From positions 94,790 through 158,789 of the forward strand of contig NZ_BMPI01000022.1 of NCBI RefSeq assembly GCF_014647515.1: a stretch of 64,000 nt of DNA, in the 5' to 3' direction. Positions 9,408 through 18,643 of the stretch are shown here, one piece after another. Within the stretch, counting starts at the first letter, position 1; each line of letters begins with the position of its first letter. Below the pieces are notes generated by a model. It made no database searches, was not told where the DNA came from, and was given only the letters and a program-made list of their open reading frames with translations. Source of the DNA: Dactylosporangium sucinum. GTDB lineage: Bacteria; Actinomycetota; Actinomycetes; Mycobacteriales; Micromonosporaceae. A program made the translations under genes and the position numbers.

Positions 9408-10456
9408 TTCGGCATCCCGACGGTCGCGCCCTCGGCCAGGCCGTCGCCGGTGATCTCCACGCGGCCGCCGGCGAAGAGCCCCGTCGTCACCGGCACGTGG
9501 CGGGTCGTGGCGCCGTCGACGACCTCGACGCCGAAGCCGCCGCCGTCCAGCGCGACCAGCGCGGCGACCGGCACGGTGAGCACGTTCTCGCGCCGGGCCG
9601 CCGTGAACGTCACGTCGACCGACGCCAGCCCGAGTTCGGCCGTCGCCGCCTGGTCGTCGAGGGCGACGAGCGCCTCGATCCGGGTGGTCGGGTCGGCGTT
9701 GTTGCCCGCGCCGGGCTCGATGACCGTCGCCACCTCGGTGACCTTGCCGGGGGTGCGCTTGCCGCCGGGCAGCGTGACCGACACCGTGGCGCCGGGCTTG
9801 GCGACGGCGCGGTCGTCGACGTCGAGGTCGACGGTGACGACCTTCGTTGTCCCGGTGTACGTCAGGAGCCGCTGCCCCGGCGCCGCCGGCTGGCCGGCCT
9901 CGGCCTCCAGCGAGTCGACCCGGACGGTGCCGGCCGCGAAGACCACCCGGCCCAGCTCCACGACGCCGGTCTCGGGCAGGCCGAGGTCGTCCTGCCACCG
10001 CTCGACGGCGTCGGCGGTCGCGTCCGTGTACTCGTCGTCGACCGTGAAGCCGCGATAGCCGAGCGCGTGCAGGTTCTGCTCCAGCTGGGCGACGTCCGGG
10101 CCCTCGGTGCCCGGCGCCATCGCGCGATAGGCCGGGACGGTGCCGCTCAGCAGTACCGTCGGCGCGTTGTCCAGCCGGTAGAGCGGATGTCCCGGGGTCA
10201 CCTCGGCGCCGGCGGCCGGCAGCCAGGTGACCGTGCCGGGCCTGCGGGCGGTCGCGGTCAGCGTCGGGCCGTAGCCGAGCTCGCCGTCGACGTCGAGCGT
10301 CTCCTGCAGCGTCTGCCGGGTGACCTGCGCGGTGGCCGGCGGCAGCGCGCTGGAGGTCTTCGTGCCCTCACCGCGGTCGGCGGCGGTGAGGGCAAACGTC
10401 ACCGCGCCGCCGGCGATGATCACGACCGCCGCGGTGAGCGCGACGGGGCGCCTCAC
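9404..10456 (-). CDS. membrane-anchored efflux adaptor with peptidoglycan-binding domain
   Basis: 350 aa from GTG 10456, overlapping the lipoprotein stop codon. One N-terminal transmembrane helix (ALTAAVVIIAGGAVTFALTA). Then an HlyD/MacA-like part (PGTVTWLPAAGAEVTPGHPLYRLDN) interrupted by a PG_binding_1 fold (EGPDVAQLEQNLHALGY, with DATADAVERWQDDLGL). The C-terminal beta-barrel parts end in GDGLAEGATVGMPK. In Gram-positives such fusions place the adaptor in the cell wall, linking the MacB-like permease to the exterior. Operon partner of the ATPase, permease and lipoprotein. Confidence 0.88.
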   Translation of the reverse strand: MRRPVALTAAVVIIAGGAVTFALTAADRGEGTKTSSALPPATAQVTRQTLQETLDVDGELGYGPTLTATARRPGTVTWLPAAGAEVTPGHPLYRLDNAPTVLLSGTVPAYRAMAPGTEGPDVAQLEQNLHALGYRGFTVDDEYTDATADAVERWQDDLGLPETGVVELGRVVFAAGTVRVDSLEAEAGQPAAPGQRLLTYTGTTKVVTVDLDVDDRAVAKPGATVSVTLPGGKRTPGKVTEVATVIEPGAGNNADPTTRIEALVALDDQAATAELGLASVDVTFTAARRENVLTVPVAALVALDGGGFGVEVVDGATTRHVPVTTGLFAGGRVEITGDGLAEGATVGMPK

Positions 10457-10926
10457 TGCTGGAGCTCCTTCGCGCAGGCCTGTTCCGCGGCCTTGAAGTC
10501 GGGGTCGTCGGCGACGCTCTTGTCCAGGCGGATGCCGGTGCCGTCGGGGTCGGGGAACGCCTCGACGCCGTTGGCCCGCATGCACTGGGCGTACTTGCGC
10601 ATCCGGGCCTCCTGCTGCGGGTCCCCTCCGCCGCCGCCGTTCATGCCCTGCGGCGCCCACTCGCGGCAGGCCTCCATCGCCTTCTGGACCTGCTCCTGGC
10701 TGACCGAGCCGTCGAACTTCATCATCACGCCCTTGCCGGGCTCCGGGTCCGGCACGTTGACGCCGTTCTCCCGCATGCACTGGGCGAACTTCAGCGCTTT
10801 CGCACCGGGGTCGGCGCTGGCGCTGGGGCTGGCTTGGGTGCCCGTCTCTTCCGCCTTGCCGCCGCAGCCGGCCACGGTGAGCGCGAGGGCGAGTACGGCC
10901 GTCGCGGCATACAGGTGTCGTCGCAT
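10453..10926 (-). CDS. lipoprotein with repeated CMREN/CMRAN motif
   Basis: 157 aa from ATG 10926 (GGAGC upstream). Signal peptide with lipobox LTVAGC (Cys ~21), followed by a Ser/Ala linker. The mature part contains two related units, FAQCMRENGVNVPDPEPG and YAQCMRANGVEAFPDPDG, each with one Cys, so an internal duplication possibly forming disulfides. This family recurs as the first gene of actinobacterial MacB-like efflux operons. Likely a surface substrate-binding or accessory protein for the transporter encoded downstream. It faces the response-regulator gene across 116 bp. Confidence 0.8.
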   Translation of the reverse strand: MRRHLYAATAVLALALTVAGCGGKAEETGTQASPSASADPGAKALKFAQCMRENGVNVPDPEPGKGVMMKFDGSVSQEQVQKAMEACREWAPQGMNGGGGGDPQQEARMRKYAQCMRANGVEAFPDPDGTGIRLDKSVADDPDFKAAEQACAKELQQ

Positions 10927-11042
10927 GGTCGCTCCTGTTTCGGTGGGTTCGTCCGGCGGCCCATGCAACGCGGTGGCCCGTTTCCGGAGCGTTTGCGCTG
11001 GTGATAACGGCGGGGAAACACCACCGGTGGCAACCTTGAGCG

Positions 11043-11705
11043 ATGCGGGTGCTGGTGGTGGAGGACGAACGGATGCTCGCCGAGGCGATCGCCGAGTGGC
11101 TGCGCGAGGAGACCCACGCGGTCGACGTGGCCTTCGACGGCGCGGCCGCGCTGGAGCGCATCGAGGTCAACGACTACGACGTGGTCGTCCTGGACCGGGA
11201 CCTGCCGATCGTGCACGGCGACGACGTCTGCCGGACCGTGGTCGGCTCGGGCTCCTCGTCGGCGGCCCGCGTGCTCATGCTGACCGCCGCCGCGGAGATC
11301 GGCGACCGGGTCGCCGGGCTGTCGATCGGCGCCGACGACTACCTGACGAAGCCGTTCGCGTTCCCCGAGCTGGCCGCGCGGGTGCTGGCGCTGGGTCGCC
11401 GGTCGCGCCCGCTGGTGCCGCCGGTGCTGCGGCGGGCCGGGATCACGCTGGACCCGGCCCGGCGCGAGGTGACCCGCGACGGGCGATATGTCCCGCTGTC
11501 GAAGAAGGAGTTTGCGGTACTGGCTGAGCTCCTGCGGGCCGAGGGGACGGTGGTGTCGGCCGAGCACCTGCTGGAGAAGGCGTGGGACGAGCACGTCGAC
11601 CCGTTCACCGGGGCGGTGCGGCTCACGATCCTCAAGCTGCGCCGCAAGCTCGGCGACCCGCCGGTCGTCGAGACCACGCCGGGTGTCGGGTACCGGATCG
11701 CATGA
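11043..11705 (+). CDS. OmpR/PhoB-family response regulator
   Basis: 220 aa from ATG 11043. Receiver domain with acidic pocket E9/D10 (VVEDE) and phosphorylation site near residue 51 (VVVLDRDLP), plus the conserved K in YLTKPF (~105). C-terminal winged helix (Trans_reg_C) ends LRRKLGDPPVVETTPGVGYRIA. Overlaps the kinase gene by 4 bp. Divergent from the lipoprotein/ABC efflux operon, which it probably activates. Confidence 0.93.
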   Translation: MRVLVVEDERMLAEAIAEWLREETHAVDVAFDGAAALERIEVNDYDVVVLDRDLPIVHGDDVCRTVVGSGSSSAARVLMLTAAAEIGDRVAGLSIGADDYLTKPFAFPELAARVLALGRRSRPLVPPVLRRAGITLDPARREVTRDGRYVPLSKKEFAVLAELLRAEGTVVSAEHLLEKAWDEHVDPFTGAVRLTILKLRRKLGDPPVVETTPGVGYRIA

Positions 11706-12889
11706 GCTTCCGTCCCACGCTGCGGCTCCGCCTGACGCTCGTCTACGGCGGCCTGTTCCTGCTGGCCGGCATGGCCCTGCTCGGCGTGACCTACCTGCTG
11801 TTCAGCAAGCAGCTGTCCGACTCCGTCGGGGGCTACCTTCCCGACGAGCCCGGCATGAACCGTCAAGTGATGGTCCTCCGGCGCGACGGCACCACCCTGA
11901 CCGGCGAGGCCGCCCTCGAGTGGATGCGCCGGCAGCAGGCCGAACTGCAGGACGCGGCGACGACCTCGCTGCTCACCCAGGGCGCGATCGCCCTCGCTCT
12001 GGTCGCCGCCGCGGCGGCCGCCTCCGGCTGGGTGGTCGCGGGCCGCATGCTCGCCCCGCTGCACCGCGTCACCGCCACGGCCCGCCGGATCGCCGCCGCC
12101 CCCGCCACCGACCGCAGCCTGCAGCAGCGCATCGACCTGCACGGCCCGCTGGACGAGGTCAAGGAGCTGGCCGACACCTTCGACCGGATGGTGGAGCGGC
12201 TGGACCACGCCTTCGACGGCCAGCGCCGCTTCGTCGCCAACGCCTCCCATGAGCTGCGCACGCCGCTCACGCTGAACCGCGCCCTGGTCGAGCTGGCGAT
12301 GCACCGCCGCACCGCCTCGCCCGACGTCATACAGCTCGGCGAGAGCCTGCTGCAGATCAACGCCCGCCACGAGCGGCTCATCTCGGGCCTGCTGCTGCTC
12401 GCCCGCGCCGACCACGAGATCGCCGAGCGCTCGCCGGTGGACCTCGCCGACGTGGTCACCCACGTGGTGGCCCAGACCAAGGACGAGGCCGACGAGGCGC
12501 GCGTCGACGTCACCGAGTCGGCGGACGCCGCTCCGACGCTGGGTGACGCGCTGCTGCTGGAGCGGCTGGTGCACAACCTGGTCGAGAACGGCGTCCGCCA
12601 CAATGTCGTGGACGGCTGGGTGCATGTGGCCAGCCGTTCGGCGCCGGGCGGCGGGGCGGAGCTGGAGGTCAGCAACAGCGGCCCGGTCGTCCCGCCCTAC
12701 GACGTCCCGGCCCTCTTCGAGCCGTTCCGCCGGCTGGGGCCGGAACGGCTGGTGACGGCGAAGGGCTCCGGGCTCGGGTTGTCGATCGTCCTGTCGGTGG
12801 CCCGCGCCCACGGCGGCGACGTGCAGGCGGTGCCGCGGGAGGGTGGCGGGCTCGTGGTCACGGTCCGCCTGCCGAGGGGTGCTGGTTAG
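11702..12889 (+). CDS. sensor histidine kinase
   Basis: 395 aa. Two transmembrane helices (~12-35 and ~95-118) flank a short extracytoplasmic loop of about 60 residues. A HAMP segment follows, then HisKA with ASHELRTPL (His ~183), and HATPase_c with N-box HNLVENGVRHN, and G-boxes GSGLGLSIV. The short sensor loop suggests it senses membrane or cell-envelope stress rather than a soluble ligand (inference). Translationally coupled to the response regulator upstream. Confidence 0.92.
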   Translation: MSFRPTLRLRLTLVYGGLFLLAGMALLGVTYLLFSKQLSDSVGGYLPDEPGMNRQVMVLRRDGTTLTGEAALEWMRRQQAELQDAATTSLLTQGAIALALVAAAAAASGWVVAGRMLAPLHRVTATARRIAAAPATDRSLQQRIDLHGPLDEVKELADTFDRMVERLDHAFDGQRRFVANASHELRTPLTLNRALVELAMHRRTASPDVIQLGESLLQINARHERLISGLLLLARADHEIAERSPVDLADVVTHVVAQTKDEADEARVDVTESADAAPTLGDALLLERLVHNLVENGVRHNVVDGWVHVASRSAPGGGAELEVSNSGPVVPPYDVPALFEPFRRLGPERLVTAKGSGLGLSIVLSVARAHGGDVQAVPREGGGLVVTVRLPRGAG

Positions 12890-12892
12890 CCG

Positions 12893-13810
12893 TCAGGCGA
12901 CCCTTCCGCCGGGCGTTGCTTCGACCGTTGCCCCGGCCGGCGCGGGCCTCCGGCCGAGCGCCGCGCCTATGGCGAAGCCGGTGAACACCAGGTAGAGCAC
13001 CGGGTCGAACTCGGCGATGTCGCCGACGAGGAACGCGTCCGGCCAGGCCGGGATGCCCAGGTTCTGGCCGGTGAGCACCACGAACAGCCACAGGGGGGCA
13101 CCCTGCGGGTCGGGGTGCTGGGCGGAGTTGAGCACCGGCACCATCGTCGCCACGTCGGCCAGCACGACCGCGCCGGCGATGGCGAGCCATCGTGCCGAAC
13201 GTCGTCGGCCGGCCCTGGCGCGGTGCCCGGCCCAGGCCAGCAGGAGCGCGAGGCCGCCGAAATACAGCAGGTAGGCCGGGCCGTGCAGCCTGATCTTGTC
13301 GGTGTTGTTGGAGACGGCGTAGAAGAGCAGGCAGATCGCCAGCGGCGGGACCGTCACGGCCGCGACGAGCGTCGCCGGGCGGTCGGGCAGGCTCCACCGG
13401 CGGCCGAGCAGCGCGAGCAGCAGCGCCCCGAGCACGCAGAGCCCGGTGATCATCGGCATCTGCAGGTCCATCGGGTCGAACGCGCCGCTCCCATACGGAA
13501 TCCGGTGGACCACGACGCTCATGACCACCACGCTCGCGGCGAGCAGGACGAACCCGATGACCGGAGCGAGGAGCACGAGCCGGACGGCATGCCACAGCTG
13601 GCGCAGTCGCATGGCGGCGGACATCGGCTGCCGGGCGGGGCGGGCGAGGGCGAGACTTCCGGAGTAGCGCAGCATCGCCCACGGCCGTCCGGCCTCGCCC
13701 AGGACGTGCAGCTCGGCCGCCCACTCGCGGTGCAGCTCGTCGCGGATCGGTGCCGGCCAGCGCCGTGCCGCCGCCCGCAGCAGGGCCTCGGCCAGCCGCG
13801 CGGTCACCAC
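12893..13810 (-). CDS. multi-pass membrane protein with permease-prefix-like N-terminus
   Basis: 305 aa; GTG starts at 13810 or 13807, the latter overlapping the PadR stop codon. The N-terminal ~55 residues are amphipathic and charged (IRDELHREWAAELHVLGEAGRPW), like the permease-prefix segments that follow PadR genes. Then about seven hydrophobic helices from residue ~75 on. No catalytic motif. The pairing with a PadR regulator suggests a stress-induced membrane component. Ends 3 bp after the convergent kinase stop codon. Confidence 0.75.
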   Translation of the reverse strand: MVTARLAEALLRAAARRWPAPIRDELHREWAAELHVLGEAGRPWAMLRYSGSLALARPARQPMSAAMRLRQLWHAVRLVLLAPVIGFVLLAASVVVMSVVVHRIPYGSGAFDPMDLQMPMITGLCVLGALLLALLGRRWSLPDRPATLVAAVTVPPLAICLLFYAVSNNTDKIRLHGPAYLLYFGGLALLLAWAGHRARAGRRRSARWLAIAGAVVLADVATMVPVLNSAQHPDPQGAPLWLFVVLTGQNLGIPAWPDAFLVGDIAEFDPVLYLVFTGFAIGAALGRRPAPAGATVEATPGGRVA

Positions 13811-14124
13811 GCCGGCCTCACGGTGCCCGAGGCGTTCTTGGTGGTCGGGACGGCCGTGCGGCGGTGCAGCTCGGCCAGCGCGTCGCGGGCCTGCTCGACC
13901 CCGTCAGGTGTCAGTCGGTAGAACCGGCGGGCGGGCCGCCCGGCCTCGGCCGGGTCGATGTCCTCCCAGAGCGCGGTCACCCAGCCCGCCTCCTGGAGCC
14001 GGTGCAGGATCGGGTAAAGCGTGCCGCTGGCGAGTCCGGTGGCCTGGATGAGCTCCAGCCCGTAGCGGTCCGCCGCCGGATCGGCGAGCAGCGCCGCCAG
14101 CACCTGCGCTGTGGTCACGGTCAT
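13804..14124 (-). CDS. PadR-family transcriptional regulator
   Basis: 106 aa from ATG 14124; an in-frame ATG at 14148 adds eight residues. PadR winged helix: DRYGLELIQATGLASGTLYPILHRLQEAGWV, then the wing with RPARRFYRLTPDGVEQ. It is a short (PadR-s1) type, with a C-terminal helix for dimerisation. It overlaps the membrane-protein gene and presumably represses this two-gene operon until an effector binds. Ligand unknown. Confidence 0.9.
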   Translation of the reverse strand: MTVTTAQVLAALLADPAADRYGLELIQATGLASGTLYPILHRLQEAGWVTALWEDIDPAEAGRPARRFYRLTPDGVEQARDALAELHRRTAVPTTKNASGTVRPAW

Positions 14125-14169
14125 TCGCACCGGGCCACTGTATCGCATCTCTACATAGGGTGCTGCCCC

Positions 14170-14571
14170 TCAGGGGAGTGCCTCGATGGCTGGGATCAGC
14201 GCCGCCTCCTCGTAGCGGAAGTGTTCGTCGAGCTCGGCCGCCAGGCTGTCGACGCGTTCGCGGAGGGCGTGCGGATCGGTGGCCAGCGCGCGCAGCTCGC
14301 GGATCCGCTCGGCCACCACGGCGTGCTCGCGGCGGAGGCGGTCGAGGACCGGCGTCAGCTCCGGCAGCGCATCGTCCAGGAACGGGAAGGCGAGCGTGTC
14401 CTCGCCGGTGTGGTGGGCCGTCAGCGACGCGCAGAACGCCACGCAGTGCTCGGCCAGGCGCTCGGGGAGTGCCTCGCCGGATCGGAGGCGGTCGAGGTCG
14501 GCGCGCAGGCCGTTGTGGATGTCGGCGAGCTGGCGGGCCGCCGCGCGCAAGCGGTCGGCGGTGGTGGGCAT
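14170..14571 (-). CDS. hemerythrin-domain protein
   Basis: 133 aa from ATG 14571. Four-helix hemerythrin-like pattern with iron ligands IHNGLR, AHHTGEDTLAFPFL, LRREHAVV and HFRYEEAALIPAI. Such proteins bind a di-iron centre that reacts with O2 or NO. Divergent from a MarR regulator with a shared short control region, so probably redox- or NO-responsive (inference). Confidence 0.88.
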   Translation of the reverse strand: MPTTADRLRAAARQLADIHNGLRADLDRLRSGEALPERLAEHCVAFCASLTAHHTGEDTLAFPFLDDALPELTPVLDRLRREHAVVAERIRELRALATDPHALRERVDSLAAELDEHFRYEEAALIPAIEALP

Positions 14572-14611
14572 GCGACCCCCTACGATGTGGAAAGCTTTGC
14601 CAGCAAAATTA

Positions 14612-14625
14612 CTTTGGAGACAAAG
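14612..14625. promoter_or_regulatory. inverted repeat over the marR ribosome site
   Basis: CTTTG-GAGA-CAAAG, ending 2 bases before the MarR ATG and covering its ribosome-binding region. A further CTTTG occurs at about 14595. A dimeric MarR binding here would block both its own translation start and the divergent hemerythrin gene (inference). Confidence 0.45.
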
Positions 14626-14627
14626 GT

Positions 14628-15074
14628 ATGTCAACGGGCCTCGGCGTCGACGACGGTGTGCGGATGTTGCTGCTGCTCATGCCGCGCATGGTGGGGCGCG
14701 CGAAGCGGATCCCCGTGCCGGCCGAGCTGCAGTCGTTGTCGCTCGCGCCGCGGCACTTGTCGCTGCTCTCGTACCTCCTGTTCGACGGACCCCTCGGCGT
14801 CAACGAACTCGCCAAGCGCCTGGAGGTCGCGCCGACGACCGTGAGCCTCATGGTCGCCGAGCTCAGCCGGGCCGACGTGGTGGAGCGGGCGGAGGACCCG
14901 GCCGACCGCCGCCGGGCGATCGTGAGCATCACCGACCGTCGACGTCCGGCCATCGACGCCTGGCTGTCGCGGGGTGCGCACGCCTGGCGGAAGGTGCTGG
15001 AACCGCTCACCCCGCAGGAGCGCCAGCTGTTCGTCGACACCCTGGCCGCGTACGAGCGCGAACTTCAGACGTGA
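14628..15074 (+). CDS. MarR-family transcriptional regulator
   Basis: 148 aa from ATG 14628. Winged helix: FDGPLGVNELAKRLEVAPTTVSLMVAELSRADVVERAEDPADRRRAIV, the classical MarR recognition helix and DxRxR wing. The N- and C-terminal helices give the dimer interface. Divergent from the hemerythrin gene with an inverted repeat at its start; likely autoregulatory and controlling hemerythrin. No cysteine in an obvious sensing position. Confidence 0.9.
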   Translation: MSTGLGVDDGVRMLLLLMPRMVGRAKRIPVPAELQSLSLAPRHLSLLSYLLFDGPLGVNELAKRLEVAPTTVSLMVAELSRADVVERAEDPADRRRAIVSITDRRRPAIDAWLSRGAHAWRKVLEPLTPQERQLFVDTLAAYERELQT

Positions 15075-15678
15075 CAGCGCAGGCGGACGAGCAGCACCTC
15101 CGCCGAGGTCCCGACCCTCGCCGGAGCACACCGCCGCCTCGGTCCGCCAGGCGTCCAGGTCGAGCAGGCCAAGTGGCCCACCCGCGCACATATCCGGAAA
15201 ATCGGATAAAGTGCCGACCAGCCGAGAGTCACTCGCGTGGCCCGGCGGCACCACGAACGCGGGATCGGCGAGCCGCCACGACTCCCGCCGGCCCGGAAAG
15301 CCGCGATGCGCCCCGAACGGGGCCATTGCCGCATTCGGCGCGTCCACGCCGGGCGCACACGCCGTCAGCGAGAGACCGGCCAGCGCAACCCTTCGCGGGC
15401 CAGCGGTTCGGGGGCCGCACCCGTCGTTGGGCGCGGCCCCTCACCCCGAAAAAGGTGCGCGCGACCGAAACATCCCCGTTCGTCCGGGAGTAATGAACAG
15501 GGCTCCGCCTGAGTAAGAAGACGGGGGTTCTGAGCAAGTCCTGGACGCATTCCGGCACGCGCTTGCCTTCCAGTGAAAAAGGGTCGCCGCCGCTGCTCTC
15601 TTGCCGCTCTCATCTGACTACCATCGAGTGTTCAGCGTGCAGCTTCGAGGGGAGGCGGCGGCCGCACAGAGGGTGGTT
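15075..15678. other. gene-free stretch upstream of the SARP regulator
   Basis: About 600 bp. I see only low-quality overlapping reading frames on both strands and no family-like protein. An AT-richer patch (TATCCGGAAAATCGGATAAAG, split around 15191-15210) could be promoter DNA: it contains the inverted repeat ATCCG/CGGAT. No tRNA, repeat or insertion sequence recognised. Confidence 0.3.
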
Positions 15679-18627
15679 ATGCGCAATTCGACCAGGTTTT
15701 CGATCTTGGGGCCGGTGCTGATTCGCACACCGGTTACCGAAATCACGGTCGCTGCGCCCCGCGAACGGGTGCTACTCGCCCTGCTGTTGCTCCGCGAGGG
15801 GCAACTCGTGCCCGTGCAACAGGTCATCACCGCGCTGTGGGACACGCATCCGCCGCCGACCGCGCGCGCCCAGGTCCACAGCTGCGTCTCCCGGCTGCGC
15901 CAGCTCCTCAGGCGGGCCGGCCTGCCGGAGGACCTGGTCATCACCGAGCCCGCGGGGTATCGGATCAAGGTCGGCCCCGAGGACCTCGACGCCGCCCTGT
16001 TCGCCACCCGGGTCGAGCGGGGGCGGGCCTGCGCCGCCGAGGGCGACCTGACCGGCGCGCGGGACGAGCTCCGGTCCGCGCTGGCCCTGTGGCGCGGGCG
16101 TCCGCTGGCGGACGTGGATTCCGAGACGGTACGGGCGGCCGCCGCCCACCTCGACGAGCAGTGGACCGCCGCCATGGCGTTCTGCCTCGACCTGGAGCTC
16201 CAGCTCGACCTCGCCGAGGAGATCCTCGCCGAGGTGGCCGACCTCGTCGAACGATTTCCCCTCAACGAGCAGTTCCGCGGCCACCTGATGACCGCGCTCG
16301 CGCGCACCGGCCGGCGGGCCGACGCCCTCGCCGTGTTCCGGCGAGGGCGGGCGCTGCTCAACGACGAGCTGGGCATCGAGCCCGGCGCCGAGCTGGTCGA
16401 GCTGCACCGGCGCATCCTCAACGGCGACGTGACGCTGCTGCTCATGCCGCACGTCTCCCGGGGCGGCATCCGGCGGCCGGCCCGCTGCCTGCCCCGCGAC
16501 ATCGCCGACTTCGCCGGCCGGGCCGAGACCGTGCAGCGCATCGTCGACGCGCTCAGCGACGGGCGGCAGGCCGTGATCGCCATCGACGGCATGGCCGGCA
16601 CGGGCAAGACCACCCTGGCCGTGCGGGCCGCCCACGCCGTCTCCGACGGTTACCCCGACGGGCAGCTGTACCTCGACCTGCGCGGCCACAGCGACCGCAC
16701 CCCGCTCGACCCCGGCGAGGCGCTGGGCCTGCTGCTGCGCCAGCTCGAGGTACCCGTCGAACGGGTCCCGCAAGGACTCGACGAGCGGGCCATGCTCTGG
16801 CGCACCGAGCTGGCCGACCGGCAGGTGCTCGTCCTGCTCGACAACGCTCTCGACACCGCCCAGGTGTTGCCGCTGCTGCCCGGCAGCGCGCAGACCGCGG
16901 TGATCATCACCAGCCGGCGGCGGCTCGGCGGGCTGGACGGCGTGCAGCCGCTCTCGCTCGACGTACTGCCGATCGAGGACGCCGTCGAGCTGCTGCGGCG
17001 CACCGTCGGCGAGCGGGCGTTCGCCGACCCGGCGTCCACCGCCGAGGTCGCCGAGCTGTGCGGGCGGCTCCCGCTCGCGGTCCGGCTGGCGGCCGCCCGG
17101 CTGCAGCACCGGCCCAGCTGGAGCGTCGCCGACCTGGTGGCGCGGCTGCGCACCGCCGACCGCCGCCTGCCGGAGCTCGCCGTCGACGGCCGGACCGTCG
17201 CCGCGGCGTTCACGCTGTCGTTCCAGCACCTTCCGGTACCGCTGCAGCATCTTTTCGCCGTGCTTGGACTGCATCCGCCGGGGGACTTCGAGCCGTCCGC
17301 GGCGGCGGCCCTCGCCGACCTGCCGCCGGCCGAGGCCGAGGCGCTGCTGGAGGACCTCGTCGACGTGCACCTGGTCGAGGCGCCGGCGGCCGGGCGGTAC
17401 CGGCTGCACGACCTGCTGCGCGACTACGCCGCGCAGCTGGCCGGCGCGGCCACGGCACCGGCCGTCAGGCGGCTGCTCGACCACTACCTGCACAGCGTCG
17501 TCAGCGCGACCCGGTTCATGGAGCTGTCCGACGCGAAGACGGTGCTGCGGCTCGGCCCGCCGCCACCGACCGCGAAGCATTTCGCCACGCTCGGTGACGC
17601 GCGGCGCTGGCTCGACCGGGAGCTGCCCAACGTGCTGTCCGTCGCCCGGCTCGCCGCCGAGTCGGGCCTGCACCGGCACACCTGCCTGATGACGCGCGCG
17701 GTGTCGCCGTTCCTGTTCGGCGTCGGGTTCGGCGAGACGCAGCTCGACCTGTACGAGCGGGCGATCGCCGCCGCCGTCGCGCTCGGCGACGGCGAGCTGG
17801 AGGCGGAGTCGCGCAACTACCAGGCCGCCGTGTACTTCCGCATGGGCCGCATCGCCGACGCGCTCGCCACGCTGCAGCTGGTCGTCGAGATCGCCGAGCG
17901 CGACGGCCTGCCCCGGCTGGTCGGCACCGCGCTCACGAACCGGGCCATGCTGCTGACCAAGCTGGGCCAGTATCCGGAGGCGATCGCCGCCGCCGAGGCC
18001 GCGTCCCGGGTGCCGCAGCGTCATCCGGACTATGTGGTGCCCGCGAGCCTCGAGTTCAAGATGCACAACATGATCGGCGTCGTGCACACGCAGGCCGGCA
18101 ACTACGCGCAGGCCCTCGTGGCCAACCGCCGCGGGATGGCGGTCGCGCGGCGCCTCGGCGGGGTCCGCCCGGTCGCGATCATGATGGGCGAGCTGGGCCT
18201 CGTCCATCTGCACCTCGGCCACCTCGGCGTCGCCACCGGCCTGCTGCGCCGGGCGCTGCTGCTCAAGCAGGACTCCTACAACCAGTACGGCGCCGCCGAG
18301 ACGCTCTCGAAGCTCGGCACCGCGCACCGCATCGCCGGCCGGGTCAAGGACGCGATCGCCTGCCAGCGGGCCGCCCGCGAGCAGATGGAGCAGGTCGCCG
18401 ACGTGTCCGGGCAGTGCCTGGCCGCCAACGACCTCGCCTTCTCGCTGCAGGCGCTCGGCGCGCAGGAGGAGGCGCGGGCCCTGCACCGCGAGGCGCTGGC
18501 CAAGTCGACGCGGATCGGCGACCGCTACGAGCAGGCCCGGGCCCTGGCCGGGCTGGGCCGCACGGACGAGGCAGTGGCGCTCTTCACCTCCCTGGGTGCG
18601 CGTGATCTGTCCGCATTGACGCGCTGA
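15679..18627 (+). CDS. AfsR/SARP-family regulator (OmpR-like DNA-binding, BTAD, NB-ARC, TPR)
   Basis: 982 aa from ATG 15679. Order: winged helix (ISILGPVLIRT, VHSCVSRLRQLLRRAG), bacterial transcriptional activation domain (to ~250, ALARTGRRADALAVFRRGR), NB-ARC ATPase with Walker A GMAGTGKTTL (~304-313), Walker B LVLLDNA and the GLPLA-like RLPLAVRLAA, then TPR-like helices (~690-980). This is the full AfsR architecture of Streptomyces regulators that activate secondary metabolism in response to nucleotide binding and phosphorylation. No biosynthetic cluster is seen beside it, so the target is open. It starts after a long non-coding leader. Confidence 0.93.
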   Translation: MRNSTRFSILGPVLIRTPVTEITVAAPRERVLLALLLLREGQLVPVQQVITALWDTHPPPTARAQVHSCVSRLRQLLRRAGLPEDLVITEPAGYRIKVGPEDLDAALFATRVERGRACAAEGDLTGARDELRSALALWRGRPLADVDSETVRAAAAHLDEQWTAAMAFCLDLELQLDLAEEILAEVADLVERFPLNEQFRGHLMTALARTGRRADALAVFRRGRALLNDELGIEPGAELVELHRRILNGDVTLLLMPHVSRGGIRRPARCLPRDIADFAGRAETVQRIVDALSDGRQAVIAIDGMAGTGKTTLAVRAAHAVSDGYPDGQLYLDLRGHSDRTPLDPGEALGLLLRQLEVPVERVPQGLDERAMLWRTELADRQVLVLLDNALDTAQVLPLLPGSAQTAVIITSRRRLGGLDGVQPLSLDVLPIEDAVELLRRTVGERAFADPASTAEVAELCGRLPLAVRLAAARLQHRPSWSVADLVARLRTADRRLPELAVDGRTVAAAFTLSFQHLPVPLQHLFAVLGLHPPGDFEPSAAAALADLPPAEAEALLEDLVDVHLVEAPAAGRYRLHDLLRDYAAQLAGAATAPAVRRLLDHYLHSVVSATRFMELSDAKTVLRLGPPPPTAKHFATLGDARRWLDRELPNVLSVARLAAESGLHRHTCLMTRAVSPFLFGVGFGETQLDLYERAIAAAVALGDGELEAESRNYQAAVYFRMGRIADALATLQLVVEIAERDGLPRLVGTALTNRAMLLTKLGQYPEAIAAAEAASRVPQRHPDYVVPASLEFKMHNMIGVVHTQAGNYAQALVANRRGMAVARRLGGVRPVAIMMGELGLVHLHLGHLGVATGLLRRALLLKQDSYNQYGAAETLSKLGTAHRIAGRVKDAIACQRAAREQMEQVADVSGQCLAANDLAFSLQALGAQEEARALHREALAKSTRIGDRYEQARALAGLGRTDEAVALFTSLGARDLSALTR

Positions 18628-18643
18628 GCGGCACCATTGGTTT

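Noticed and set aside
15229..15558. 109-codon minus-strand frame upstream of the SARP gene
   Set aside because: Arg/Gly-rich shadow-like composition without a family or ribosome site.
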